Shown here in pieces: positions 34,682 through 44,373 of a stretch of DNA of 64,000 bases. A model generated the notes under the pieces. The model had not been told where the DNA came from, searched no databases, and saw nothing but the letters and a program-made list of their open reading frames with translations. A program made the position numbers and the translations under genes. Origin of the DNA: Myxococcales bacterium. Its GTDB lineage: Bacteria > Myxococcota_A > Bradymonadia > UBA7976 > UBA1532. The stretch is taken from positions 41,164 through 105,163 of the forward strand of contig JACKDL010000020.1 of assembly GCA_020633555.1 (NCBI GenBank), given 5' to 3'. Positions within the stretch are counted from its first letter, which is position 1. Each line of letters opens with the position of its first letter.

Positions 34682-36955
34682 TTGGATATCTTCCGCTGGA
34701 TCTATGACGACCGGATGGACGCGCTGCTCGAGGAGGCCCCTCGGCTGGCGTACATCATGCACCGGCTGCCCACCGCGGCGGTGGACAACCGCCACGCCGA
34801 GGTGGACGCCCTGGCCGCCGAGGGGCTGGTGCTGGCCCGGCAGCGCAAGGATCCGTGGATCGAGGTCTTCGTGCGCCACTGGCGCCTGCAGAGCACGGTG
34901 TTCAAGCGGCTGGAGGTGAAGGACAGCCTGCGGGAGGCGGTGGATCTGGTGGAGCGGGCGCACCGCCCCGACGCCATCGGCTGCCCCCAGAGCACCTGCG
35001 CCACCCAGGACCTGTGCGCGGCGTACGGGCGGGCGGACGGGCCGGCCTACGTGGCCGAGCGCCTGGCGGCCAGCGAGGGCACCCTGGCCCGAATCGATCC
35101 CACGTGGCCCTGCTGGCGCTGCATCACCGCCGAGTATGCGGGCGCCCTGGTGGATGACGGCCGCTACGCCGAGGCGCTGGCGTGGCTGGAGGCCAACCTG
35201 GCGAAGATGCGCCGGGTGCGGCCCAAGGCCAACCGCGACGAGTACTGCGGCACCTGGGTGGAGTGCCTGGTGGGGCTGGGACGCCTGGACGAGGCCATGA
35301 CCTTGAGCCGCACCGCCAAGAACGACGGGCAGGGCGAGCACTTCGTGCAGGAGCGGGCCATCGAGCAGGCCTGGATCCACCTGAAAGCCGAGCGCCACGC
35401 CGAGGCCGCCGAGGCGCTGCCGGCGGCGAGCCTGGTGCGCGACACGCCCGACTACTTCGACAAGTGGGCCGAGGTGGCCTGCGGTCTGGTGCTGGCGGGC
35501 GCGCGCGAGCTGGACGTGGAGCTGCTGCGCGACCTGCTGGCCATGGCCCGCGGGCTGCGCGAGAGCGGCGCGGTGTGGCTGGCCTTCCGGGTGGCGCAGC
35601 GCGCGGTGCAGGCCCTGTTGGCTGGGGGCTGGCTGCCGGCGGCCGACGCGCTGCTCGAAGAGCTGCACGCGGTGGCCACCGAGCGGGTGCGTCCGGCCGA
35701 GAGCCTGGCGGCGGTGGCCGAGCTGCGGGCGGCGTGGGACACGCTGGCCGCGGAGCGGCCCGACCCCCTGAACCCGGCGGATCGCGAGGCCACCCTGGCC
35801 CGCTTCGCGGCCGAGGGCAGCGCCTTCAGCGAGCGCCTGGCGGCGCTGGCGGCCTGGCCCGACGCGGTGGAGAACGTGCACGCGGTGGTGGGCTTCTGGG
35901 ACCACCTGGGCTTCCCGGCGCGGGCCGAGCAGACCCTGCGGGCGCACCTGGGCCACGCGCCGGCGGACGACACCTCGCTGCTGGCGCGGCTGGGCGAGCG
36001 GCTGGCCGACGAGGGGCGCTTCCCGGCGCTGGCCGCGCTGGTGGCCGAGCACGCCGGGCCCGACGCGCCCGAGGAACGGACCCGCGTGGGCCGCTGGCTG
36101 CAGGCCAAGGCTGCCAGCCGGCAGGGGCGCCTGGAGGAGGCGGTGGATCTGCTGGACGGCCTGGTGCGCGAAGAGCCGGGCCGCATGGGCCTGCGCCGCC
36201 AGCTCGCCGACTGGCTGAAGACCCTGGGACGGCTGGCCGAGGCCCAGGCGCAGCTCGAGGCCCTGATCGCCGGGGGCGAGCCGCCGGGCAGCGTGGACTG
36301 GGACCGGATGGTGCTGGCCACCCGCCGGGGCGACTGGGCGGCGGTGCGCGCCAGCGGCGCCCGGCTGGGCATGCAGTTCGACGCGGCCGAGGGCCCCATC
36401 GACGAGGCCTGGGAGTACGTGCGGGTGCGCTTCCCCGGCGAGGGCCCCGAGGCGCTGTACCTGGCGGGCCGCACCGGCCCCGTCACCGCGAGGGTCCTGC
36501 AGCCGGCCGTGCCCGGGCAGGTGAACCACGAGGAGGATCTGGTGGTGTTCGACGCTCGCCCGCTGAACCCGGACGTGGGCGGCGAGCGGCCGGTGTACGA
36601 GTACGCCGTGGACGCCGTGCTGGAGGCGCAGGGGCGTCTGGCCTATGCGGTGGACGGGGCACACCCCGGCAAGCCGGCCATCGAGGCGGCGCGGGCGGCG
36701 CTGAAGGACGTGGGCGGCCGGCTGCACGTGCTGAGCGGCGACCGCTACACCCTGTCGCCCGCCGAGGACGCCGAACTGCCGGGCCTGTACGGCGTGGTCA
36801 CCGCGCCGCCCGACGTGGATCGCGCCGCGCTGGGCGCCCGGCTGGGCGCTGCGTGGGCCGACACCGACATGACCTGGCTGAGCCTGCTGGACGAGGCCGC
36901 GGATCCCGCCGAGGTGGCCCGCCAGGAGCGGCTGGCCGAGCACCTGGAGCTGTGA
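34682..36955 (+). CDS. Tetratricopeptide-repeat protein paired with an Hsp90-like protein
   Basis: A 757-residue, helix-rich cytoplasmic protein. Several TPR-like units are visible (GRYAEALAWLEANLAKM, GRLDEAMTLSR, GRLEEAVDLLDGLVREEPG, GRLAEAQAQLEALIAGG). The last about 200 residues are a different, beta-containing domain (YVRVRFPGEGPEALYLAGR, VVFDARPLNPDVG). Start set at TTG 34682 because AGGGGA lies six bases before it and no ATG or GTG serves until well inside the conserved part. One base separates its stop from the GTG of the Hsp90-like gene, so the two are certainly co-transcribed. In eukaryotes Hsp90 works with TPR co-chaperones; the pairing here suggests a similar relation. Confidence 0.8.
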   Translation: MDIFRWIYDDRMDALLEEAPRLAYIMHRLPTAAVDNRHAEVDALAAEGLVLARQRKDPWIEVFVRHWRLQSTVFKRLEVKDSLREAVDLVERAHRPDAIGCPQSTCATQDLCAAYGRADGPAYVAERLAASEGTLARIDPTWPCWRCITAEYAGALVDDGRYAEALAWLEANLAKMRRVRPKANRDEYCGTWVECLVGLGRLDEAMTLSRTAKNDGQGEHFVQERAIEQAWIHLKAERHAEAAEALPAASLVRDTPDYFDKWAEVACGLVLAGARELDVELLRDLLAMARGLRESGAVWLAFRVAQRAVQALLAGGWLPAADALLEELHAVATERVRPAESLAAVAELRAAWDTLAAERPDPLNPADREATLARFAAEGSAFSERLAALAAWPDAVENVHAVVGFWDHLGFPARAEQTLRAHLGHAPADDTSLLARLGERLADEGRFPALAALVAEHAGPDAPEERTRVGRWLQAKAASRQGRLEEAVDLLDGLVREEPGRMGLRRQLADWLKTLGRLAEAQAQLEALIAGGEPPGSVDWDRMVLATRRGDWAAVRASGARLGMQFDAAEGPIDEAWEYVRVRFPGEGPEALYLAGRTGPVTARVLQPAVPGQVNHEEDLVVFDARPLNPDVGGERPVYEYAVDAVLEAQGRLAYAVDGAHPGKPAIEAARAALKDVGGRLHVLSGDRYTLSPAEDAELPGLYGVVTAPPDVDRAALGARLGAAWADTDMTWLSLLDEAADPAEVARQERLAEHLEL

Positions 36956-36956
36956 C

Positions 36957-38753
36957 GTGAGCGGTCCCGAGATCCACGGCGCGCGGGTCGACTTCGACGG
37001 CCTGCTGGAGGTGCTGGGGCACCACCTGTACTCCACCCCCACGGTGGTGCTGCGCGAGCTGGTGCAGAACGGCCACGACTCGTGCACCCGCCGGCGGCTG
37101 GAGGCCCCCGAGGACGCCTTCGAGCCCGCCATCACCGTCGAGGGGCGCCCCCACGAGGGCACCCTGATCATCCGCGACACAGGGGCGGGGCTCACCCACG
37201 ACGAGGTGATCCGCTACCTGGCCACCGTGGGCGCCGGCTACACCCGGGTGCTGCGGGCGCAGACGGGGCAGGCCAGCCTCATCGGGGCCTTCGGGCTGGG
37301 CTTCCTGTCGGCCTACGTCGTGTCGGACAAGGTCGAGGTCTTCACCACCAGCTACCAGTCGCCCGATGAGACCTGGCGCTTCGTCAGCAAGGGCGGCAAG
37401 GGGTTCACCCTGGAGCAGCAGGGAGCCGTGGAGCCCGTGGGCACCCGGGTGGTGCTGCACCTGAGCGAGGACCACCTGGGCCTGGCGGATCCCGAGGCGC
37501 TGCGGGCGCTGCTGGGCCGCTACTGCGTGCTGCTGCCGCTGCCGGTGTACGCGCCCGATCAGGTGAACGCGGTGCACGTGCCCTGGCGCGCCGACGAGGC
37601 CGAGCTGCCGGCGGTGCGCCGCGAGCGGCTGCGGCTGGACTTCGCCGGCCGCTTCGAGCCCCGCTTCGAACCCCTGTGCACCCTGCCGGTGGCCGGCGGG
37701 CCCGCCCAGGGCCTGCTGTGGGTGCAGGACGGCGCCACTTACGGCAGCAGCGACAACCGGCGGCTGGTGCTGTTCGTGCGGGGCATGCTCATCAGCGAGG
37801 ACGCCCGTGAGCTGCTGCCCCGCTGGGCGGGCTTCGTGGGCGGGGTCATCGAGTGCGACGCGCTGACCCCCACCGCCAGCCGCGAGGACGTGCAGAAGGA
37901 CGAGGCCTTCGCGGCGGTGGCCAACCAGGTGGCCGAGGCCCTCATCGCCGGGCTGGCGGCGCTGCCCGATCGCAACGCGGCCGCCTGGCGCCGGGTGCTC
38001 AGCCGCCACAACGAGGCGCTGCTGGGTGCGGCCTTGGTGGACGACCGGCTGTACGCCCTGCTGGAGAGGCAGCTCACCGTGCCCACCACGGTGGGGGATC
38101 TGACCCTGCCGAGGGTGGTGGAGCGCGCCAAGGGCCGGCTGTACCTGGGCCTGAGCGAATCCGGCGGCTTCGAGGACGTGCTCTTCCGCGCGCTGGACGT
38201 GCCCATCGTGGACGGCGCCCGCTACGCCGCGCTGCCCTTCACCCGCCGCTACGCGGGGACCCACGGGGTACAGCTCACCGAGCTGGGCACCAAGGCCGGC
38301 GACGCCGACGTGTTCGCCCCGGCCAAGGACCTGGCGCCCGCGGATCGCCAGACCCTGCAGCGGCTGTTCGTCGCCCCCGACACCCGCGTGGAGCCCGTGC
38401 GCTTCGCCCCCACCACCCTGCCCGCGGTGCTGGTGGTGGACCGTGATGTGATGCTGAAGCGGCGACTGCAGGACGATCAGGCCGATCAGCGCATCGCCGC
38501 GGGGGTGCTGGGCCTGGCGCGCATGTTCACCGACAAGGTGAAGGACCAGGGGCGCGCCGCGCTGTACGTGAACGTGGACGCGCCCACCATCCAGCGGGTG
38601 TTGGCCGAGCCCGATCCCGCCCGCCAGGCCATGGCCGCGCAGCTCGTGCGCGCCACCGCCTTCCTGTCCACCCGCCAGAGCGTCGAGCTGGCCCACGACA
38701 TGGGCGCCAGCCTCACCGACTTCGAGGCGGCCTTCGCGGCGCTCCTGGGCTGA
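36957..38753 (+). CDS. Divergent Hsp90 / HtpG-family ATPase
   Basis: A 598-residue GHKL ATPase of the Hsp90 family. Nucleotide-site motifs: RELVQN (E34 catalytic base, N38 magnesium), RDTGAG (D74, G76, G78) and the lid glycines GAFGLGFLS (110-115). The middle domain keeps the block FVRGMLISEDARELLPRW and then TASREDVQKD, where R309 matches the catalytic Arg of Hsp90 (SRE motif). The C-terminal part is shorter and less similar than in HtpG. It is therefore an active chaperone-type ATPase but not the ordinary housekeeping HtpG. GTG start one base after the TPR gene's stop. Confidence 0.88.
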   Translation: MSGPEIHGARVDFDGLLEVLGHHLYSTPTVVLRELVQNGHDSCTRRRLEAPEDAFEPAITVEGRPHEGTLIIRDTGAGLTHDEVIRYLATVGAGYTRVLRAQTGQASLIGAFGLGFLSAYVVSDKVEVFTTSYQSPDETWRFVSKGGKGFTLEQQGAVEPVGTRVVLHLSEDHLGLADPEALRALLGRYCVLLPLPVYAPDQVNAVHVPWRADEAELPAVRRERLRLDFAGRFEPRFEPLCTLPVAGGPAQGLLWVQDGATYGSSDNRRLVLFVRGMLISEDARELLPRWAGFVGGVIECDALTPTASREDVQKDEAFAAVANQVAEALIAGLAALPDRNAAAWRRVLSRHNEALLGAALVDDRLYALLERQLTVPTTVGDLTLPRVVERAKGRLYLGLSESGGFEDVLFRALDVPIVDGARYAALPFTRRYAGTHGVQLTELGTKAGDADVFAPAKDLAPADRQTLQRLFVAPDTRVEPVRFAPTTLPAVLVVDRDVMLKRRLQDDQADQRIAAGVLGLARMFTDKVKDQGRAALYVNVDAPTIQRVLAEPDPARQAMAAQLVRATAFLSTRQSVELAHDMGASLTDFEAAFAALLG

Positions 38754-38841
38754 CCCGCCGGTCGGTTTCGCAACCGTCGCTTTCCCCCAGGCGCGCCTTT
38801 TCGCCAGAATGACCGCCGGGTCGGTGACCGGGGGAAGCGCA

Positions 38842-40803
38842 GTGCGTGGGCTGAGAGCCGTGATCGGGCTGGCGGGGCTGCTGGCCGCCGTCGGTTGCAC
38901 CGCCGAGTTTCCGCCCCTGGGGCCGGCCCCGGACGTGGGCCCCGACCAGAGCGCGACGGCCGATGGCGGCGTGGGCGCGCCCGATGGCGGGCCCCGCGCG
39001 GACGCGGCCCAGGCGGACCGCGGCCCGGTGGATCCCGACGCAGGCTCGGACGCGCTGCCCCCGGATCTGGGCGGCGGTGGCGGCGAGGACGCCGCGCCCC
39101 CCGACATGGCGCTGCCCCCCGACGCCGGCAGCCTGTGCCGCGCCGAGCTGTGCAACGGCCAGGACGACGACTGCGACGGGCAGGTGGACGAGAACTACCC
39201 CAGCCTGGGCGAAGTCTGCGTGCGCGGGCAGGGCGTGTGCCGCGCCGAGGGTCAGCAGGTGTGCGCCGACGGCCGCGACGCGGTGGTGTGTGACGCCGAG
39301 ATCATCGGCGGGCAGGCCGAGAGCTGCGACGGCCGCGACAACGACTGCGACGGCACCGTGGACGAGGCCGCGGCCTTTGCGGGCGACTGCGAGCTGCCCT
39401 GCGGCGGCACCGGCGCCCGCATCTGCGACGGGGGCGTGCTGACCTGCGTGGGCGAGGACAACGCCCCCCAGGTGGAGCTGTGCTTCAACGGCCTGGACGA
39501 CGACTGCGACGGCGCCGCCGATGAGCAGCCCGACGGCGACTGCGTGGTGGGGCGCGGCCTGTGCGCCCGCGCGGGGGTGCTGGACTGCACCCTGGCGGAC
39601 GAGGCCGGGCGCGCCGGCTGCCGGGGCGAGCCGGGCGAGCCCCAGGTGGAGGTCTGCGACGGCTTGGACAACGACTGCGATGGGCAGGCAGACGAGGCGG
39701 CCGCCTTCAACGGGGTCTGCCAGGCCGGGGTGGGCGCGTGCCGCCAAGAGGGGGCTCTGCTGTGCCCCGGGGGCGGCGGCGCGCTGATCTGCGACGCCGT
39801 GCCGCTGCCGCCCGCGGCGGTGGATCGCTGCGACGGTGTGGACAACGACTGCGACGGCGGCGTGGACGAGGACTGGCAGGTGGGCCAGCCCTGCCGCGCG
39901 GGCGTGGGCGGCTGCGCCACGGCCGGCGCCTGGCGCTGCGGGGACGACGGCGCGCAGTTCTGCGACGCGGTGCCCGGCGCGCCCACGGCCGAGGCCTGCA
40001 ACGGCGTGGACGACGACTGCGACGGGCGGGTGGACGAGGGCCAGCCGGGCGGCCAGAGCCCCTGCGGGGACTGGATCGCGGCCCACTGCCGCGTCTGGCT
40101 GGGCTGGGTGGACAACATCGGCGATCCCAACGGGCTCGGGGCCATCCCCGCCTGGGGCGACTGCCCGGGGGCGGGCCGCTCCATCCGCGGGAACGTGGCC
40201 TGCGTGAACTCGGGCGGCAACCAGCGCTTCCAGTCGGTGAGCATCAGCGGTGGCATGGACGACAACGACTGGCTGGCGGTGCGCTTCGAGTGCGACGCGG
40301 GGGACGTCGGGCCGTGGATCGATCGCAACTGCCAGGTCGCCCTGGCCTACGGCGACGTGACCTCTCGGGAGGGCCTGCAGCGCCTGGATCCGCGCCAGTG
40401 CGGGGCGGTGGCGCCGCGGACGGGGCCCAACCCCCGCTGCGTGCGCTCGGGGGGGGATCGGCTCTTCCACCCGGTGCAGACCCAGGGGCGAGTCAACACC
40501 GACGACGCCTTCGGGATCACCTTCTTCTGCGGCGGCGACGACCCCGAGCGGGCGCAGTGGGTGCAGTCCAGCGTCGAGGTGTTCCTGGGCCTGTACAACC
40601 GCGACACATGGTTCGACGGCTGCTGGCACAACGAGATCAACAATGACGTCGAGTGGGGGGACTGCGCGCAGAGCTTCCGGGACAACAGCGGGCGCAGCCG
40701 CTGCGTCGGCACCGCCGGCGGCCGGGGTTTTGACGGCATCAGCCCCGACTGGGAGGTCAGCCGCTGCGACCAGTTCGGCGTCGCGCTGCGCCGCGCCCGC
40801 TGA
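38842..40803 (+). CDS. MopE-repeat lipoprotein
   Basis: A 653-residue exported protein. Lipobox LLAAVGC (Cys about 19) is followed by about 70 residues of Asp/Pro/Gly-rich linker, then six MopE-like CDGxDNDCDGxVDE repeats spread over residues about 95-400, interleaved with Cys-rich spacers. The C-terminal 240 residues carry three similar Cys/Trp/Asn-rich units (NPNGLGAIPAWGDC, CVRSGGDRLFHPV, FDGCWHNEINNDVEWGDC). The repeats resemble the Cu/Ca-binding surface proteins of Methylococcus and many myxobacterial ones. Start at GTG 38842 with GGGGGA upstream; an upstream ATG at 38809 has no ribosome site. Confidence 0.82.
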   Translation: MRGLRAVIGLAGLLAAVGCTAEFPPLGPAPDVGPDQSATADGGVGAPDGGPRADAAQADRGPVDPDAGSDALPPDLGGGGGEDAAPPDMALPPDAGSLCRAELCNGQDDDCDGQVDENYPSLGEVCVRGQGVCRAEGQQVCADGRDAVVCDAEIIGGQAESCDGRDNDCDGTVDEAAAFAGDCELPCGGTGARICDGGVLTCVGEDNAPQVELCFNGLDDDCDGAADEQPDGDCVVGRGLCARAGVLDCTLADEAGRAGCRGEPGEPQVEVCDGLDNDCDGQADEAAAFNGVCQAGVGACRQEGALLCPGGGGALICDAVPLPPAAVDRCDGVDNDCDGGVDEDWQVGQPCRAGVGGCATAGAWRCGDDGAQFCDAVPGAPTAEACNGVDDDCDGRVDEGQPGGQSPCGDWIAAHCRVWLGWVDNIGDPNGLGAIPAWGDCPGAGRSIRGNVACVNSGGNQRFQSVSISGGMDDNDWLAVRFECDAGDVGPWIDRNCQVALAYGDVTSREGLQRLDPRQCGAVAPRTGPNPRCVRSGGDRLFHPVQTQGRVNTDDAFGITFFCGGDDPERAQWVQSSVEVFLGLYNRDTWFDGCWHNEINNDVEWGDCAQSFRDNSGRSRCVGTAGGRGFDGISPDWEVSRCDQFGVALRRAR

Positions 40804-40875
40804 GGCCGGCGTCCCTGAGCGGGGCCGGCGTGGATCGGCTGGCGGCGCCCGCACGGATCGTGTTTCATCCCAGGG

Positions 40876-42186
40876 ATGGCGCCCGATAACGAGTCCAACC
40901 CGCCCAGCGCGCCGGTCTGCCCGGTCTGCGGGTACGTCAACGATCCCGCCGATCGCTACTGCGGCCGGTGCGGGGCCGACGTGAAGAGCGCCAAGAGCAC
41001 CAGCCCCTCCGAGCTCAGCGGCGTCACCGCCGCCCCCACTGAGACCGGCGAGCTCTTCGACGGCCGCTACCGAATCTTCGAGGAGATCGGCCGGGGGGGC
41101 ATGGGCATCGTCTACAAGGCCCGCGACGAGCGGCTGGGTCGGGTGGTGGCCGTGAAGGTGCTGCCCGAGCAGTTCGGGGTGGTGCCGGCGGTCATCCAGC
41201 GCTTCCACCGCGAGGCGCGGGCCATGGCCAGCCTGGACCACCCCAACGTGGTGCCCGTCTACGACATCGGCCACGTGGACAAGCTGCACTACTTCGCCAT
41301 GAAGTGGCTGGCGGGCAAGACCATCGCCCAGCAGCTCGAGCTGCACCAGAAGGACGGCACCCGCTTCAGCGCCGCCGAGACCAAGCGCATCATCGCCCAG
41401 ATCTGCCGCGGCCTGCACCACGCCCACCTGCGCGGGCTGATCCACCGCGACGTGAAGCCCGGCAACGTCATGCTCGGCCCCTTGGGCGAGGTGACGCTGA
41501 TGGACTTCGGCATCGTGAAGGAGCGCTTCGGCGAGTCCATCACCCACCAGGGCACGGTGTTCGGCACCCCCGAGTACATGGCGCCCGAGCAGGCCCAGGG
41601 GCAGGCGCCGCCCAGCCCGGTCACCGACATCTACTCCGTGGGCATCCTGGCCTACGAGATGTTGTCCGGCCGCCCGCCGTTCACGGGGGACACCGCCTTC
41701 AACATCGCGCTGCAGCACGTCAAGCAGCGCCCCGCCGCGCTGGTGGGGGTGGTGCCCGACGTGGGCACGGCGCTGGAGCGGGTCATCATGCGGGCCCTGG
41801 CGAAGGATCCCCGGGACCGCTTCCCCGACGCCCGGCAGATGGCCGCGGTGCTGGAAGAGCTCGAGGGCATCGATCGCCGCGACACCCCGCGGATCCGCAT
41901 CAACGCCGCCTTCGACGAGCTGGGCGACGTGGACATGGAGTACGCCAGCGACATCTCGGCCACGGGCTGCTTCATCCGCACCGAGCAGCCGCTGCCCGTG
42001 GGCACGCCGGTCACGCTGAAGTTCTCGGTGATGGACCCCGAGCTGTCGGTCATCGAGGGCGCGGGCGAGGTCACCCGGGTGGTCCGCGACGACGGCAACA
42101 CGGGCATGGGCGTGCGCTTCACCCGCCTGACGCCGGGCGCCCGCGACGCGGTGCTGGCCATCATGCGCCGGCGCGCGCAGGAGTAG
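40876..42186 (+). CDS. Zinc-ribbon Ser/Thr protein kinase with C-terminal PilZ-like domain
   Basis: A 436-residue cytoplasmic Hanks-type kinase. Residues 15-34 form a zinc ribbon (CPVCG ... CGRCG). The kinase runs about 62-340: glycine loop GRGGMG (72-77), catalytic Lys in VAVKVL (K94), HRDVKPGN, DFGIVK, GTPEYMAPEQ and DIYSVGILAYEMLSG, so it is active-looking. Residues about 350-436 are a PilZ-type domain (PRIRINAAFDELG, SATGCFIRT, GMGVRFTRL); PilZ domains bind cyclic di-GMP, though this myxobacterial type does not always. No membrane helix. It sits between the MopE-repeat lipoprotein and the sulfur operon. Confidence 0.88.
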   Translation: MAPDNESNPPSAPVCPVCGYVNDPADRYCGRCGADVKSAKSTSPSELSGVTAAPTETGELFDGRYRIFEEIGRGGMGIVYKARDERLGRVVAVKVLPEQFGVVPAVIQRFHREARAMASLDHPNVVPVYDIGHVDKLHYFAMKWLAGKTIAQQLELHQKDGTRFSAAETKRIIAQICRGLHHAHLRGLIHRDVKPGNVMLGPLGEVTLMDFGIVKERFGESITHQGTVFGTPEYMAPEQAQGQAPPSPVTDIYSVGILAYEMLSGRPPFTGDTAFNIALQHVKQRPAALVGVVPDVGTALERVIMRALAKDPRDRFPDARQMAAVLEELEGIDRRDTPRIRINAAFDELGDVDMEYASDISATGCFIRTEQPLPVGTPVTLKFSVMDPELSVIEGAGEVTRVVRDDGNTGMGVRFTRLTPGARDAVLAIMRRRAQE

Positions 42187-42251
42187 CCGAGCCCGGCCAT
42201 CCTTCGATTTTTTCGCATGAAGTGACTGTTTCAGGTTGATGCGACGCGTTG

Positions 42252-42280
42252 CGATGGTTGCAACGATGTCTCAACCATCG
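42252..42280. promoter_or_regulatory. Perfect inverted repeat, probable activator binding site
   Basis: cgatggttg (42252-42260) and caaccatcg (42272-42280) are exact reverse complements separated by 11 bases; a second, overlapping pair cgttgc / gcaacg lies at 42247-42265. The site is 70-100 bases upstream of the sigma-54 promoter, the usual distance for an enhancer-binding protein, and the operon's last gene encodes such a protein. Confidence 0.65.
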
Positions 42281-42346
42281 GGCTCGGTCGGGCCCTGGCG
42301 CGCGCCCTCGCACCCGGCGCCCGGTGGCTTGCGACCGCCGATCCCC

Positions 42347-42364
42347 TTGGCACATCCATTGCGT
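42347..42364 (+). promoter_or_regulatory. Sigma-54 (-24/-12) promoter
   Basis: The stretch ttggcacatccattgcg matches the consensus YTGGCACGNNNNTTGCW at all invariant bases: GG at 42349-42350 and GC at 42361-42362 with exactly ten bases between. Predicted transcription start near 42374, about 59 bases before the GTG of the first YeeE/YedE gene. Both the spacing and the following operon support it. Confidence 0.85.
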
Positions 42365-42432
42365 ATCTGGCTGGCCGAATATGGCAACGGGCCCACCCGG
42401 GCCCGCACGCCGACGTTCAGAAAGGAAGGCGC

Positions 42433-42869
<437 letters not shown>

Positions 42870-42870
<1 letters not shown>

Positions 42871-43334
42871 TGCGCCTGCTCAGCCACTTCGCCGCCGGCG
42901 TGATCTTCGCCCTCGGGCTGGCCATCTCGGGCATGACGCGGCCCGACAAGGTCATCGGCTTCCTGGACTTCACGGGGGCCTGGGACCCGTCGCTGATGTT
43001 CGTGATGGCGGGCGCCATCGCCGTCAACGTGGCGCTGTTCTACCCGACGATCCGGCGGGCTCGGCCGGTGTTCGCGCCGAAGTTCGGCATCCCCAGCCGC
43101 AGCGACATCGACCTGCGGCTGGTGGGCGGGGCCGCGCTCTTCGGCGCGGGGTGGGGCCTGGGCGGCTACTGCCCCGGGCCCGGCCTGGCCTCGGCGAGCA
43201 CCCTCGCCCCGAAGGGCCTCACCTTCGTGGTCGCCATGATCGCGGGCATGTCCCTCTTCAAGTTCGCCCAACAGGCCTCGATGGGCCGCGCCGCCCGCAA
43301 GGCGCAGGGTGCGGTGCAGCGCCTCGGCGCGTGA
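42870..43334 (+). CDS. YeeE/YedE-family sulfur-compound transporter half, C-part
   Basis: A 154-residue membrane protein with four or five hydrophobic segments, including SGMTRPDKVIGFLDF and the second-half signature GWGLGGYCPGPGLAS with its single Cys. Together with the preceding half it matches the PmpA/PmpB-like pairs that sit beside persulfide dioxygenases. Its start overlaps the stop of the first half by one base, so the two are made together. Confidence 0.9.
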
Positions 43335-43423
43335 CGCGGCGTCCCGACACCGCGGGGTGACACACTCTCTTGCGGCGGCGGCTCTCCCGCCCACGCTTCA
43401 CACCTGAGCCAGGAGTCGATCCC

Positions 43424-44305
43424 ATGGAGATCAAGCCCTTCTTCGACCCGCGCACGTTCACCCTGACCTACGTGGTCTACGACGCGCAGACCAGGGACGC
43501 GGTGGTCATCGACCCCGTCCTGGACTACGAGCCGGTGGGGTCGAAGGTGTTCACGGAGTCGGCGGACGAGGTGCTGGCGTTCGTCCAGGCCGAGGGTCTG
43601 GACTTGAAGTACGTGCTCGAGACCCACGCCCACGCCGATCACCTGTCGGGCTCCCAGTACCTGAAGGAGCGGGTGCCGGGCCTGAAGGTGGCCATCGGCA
43701 GCCGCATCAAGGTGGTGCAGGAGACCTTCAAGGCCGTCTTCGGGCTGCCCGACGACTTCGCCACCGACGGCCGCCAGTTCGACACGCTGCTGGAGGACGG
43801 GCAGGTGCTCCAGGTGGGCCCGCTGAAGTTCGAGATGATTTTCACCCCTGGCCACACCCCCGCCTGCGGCACCTTCAAGATCGACGACAAGATCTTCACC
43901 GGTGACCTGCTGTTCATGCCCGACCAGGGCACGGGGCGCTGTGACTTCCCCGCGGGGAGCGCGCAGGACATGTACCGCTCCATCAAGGAGCGCATCTACA
44001 CGCTGCCCGACGCCACCGAGGTCTACACCGGGCACGACTACCAGCCGGGCGGGCGCGAGGTGCAGTGGAAGAGCACCGTGGCCGAGCAGAAGGCGAAGAA
44101 CGTGCAGCTCGACGGGGCCAAGACCTACGACGACTTCGTGGCTGCCCGCACCGCCCGCGACGCCACCCTGAGCGCGCCGCGGCTGCTGTTCCAGAGCGTG
44201 CAGGTGAACATCGACGCCGGGCACCTGCCCGCCAGCGGCTACCTGAAGGTGCCGGTGAACGTGTTCAAGCCCGCGCCCACGAACCTCGAGATCGCGGCCA
44301 TCTGA
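43424..44305 (+). CDS. Persulfide dioxygenase (ETHE1 / Blh-like metallo-beta-lactamase fold)
   Basis: A 293-residue protein with the MBL iron site THAHADHLSG (H68, H70, D72, H73), a further His in FTPGHTPACG, Asp in FTGDLLF and a late His in YTGHDYQPGG. ETHE1-type enzymes oxidise glutathione persulfide to sulfite. The size and the DYQPGGR block fit the Blh subgroup found with YeeE/YedE genes and, in other bacteria, under a persulfide-responsive regulator. AGGAG precedes the ATG. It clears sulfane sulfur together with the transport pair. Confidence 0.9.
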   Translation: MEIKPFFDPRTFTLTYVVYDAQTRDAVVIDPVLDYEPVGSKVFTESADEVLAFVQAEGLDLKYVLETHAHADHLSGSQYLKERVPGLKVAIGSRIKVVQETFKAVFGLPDDFATDGRQFDTLLEDGQVLQVGPLKFEMIFTPGHTPACGTFKIDDKIFTGDLLFMPDQGTGRCDFPAGSAQDMYRSIKERIYTLPDATEVYTGHDYQPGGREVQWKSTVAEQKAKNVQLDGAKTYDDFVAARTARDATLSAPRLLFQSVQVNIDAGHLPASGYLKVPVNVFKPAPTNLEIAAI

Positions 44306-44373
44306 GCCCGATGATCCACACCCGCCCATCGCGCAGCGCCACTGTGGTAGACCCAGAGAACAACGGGGACACG

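Noticed and set aside
34556..37195. 879-residue open frame on the minus strand over the TPR gene
   Set aside because: Gln/His/Gly-rich shadow text; the plus strand carries the TPR units and couples to the Hsp90-like gene.
38713..41718. 1001-residue open frame on the minus strand
   Set aside because: Shadow of the MopE-repeat lipoprotein and kinase genes, which have signal peptide, repeats and catalytic motifs in the sense frame.
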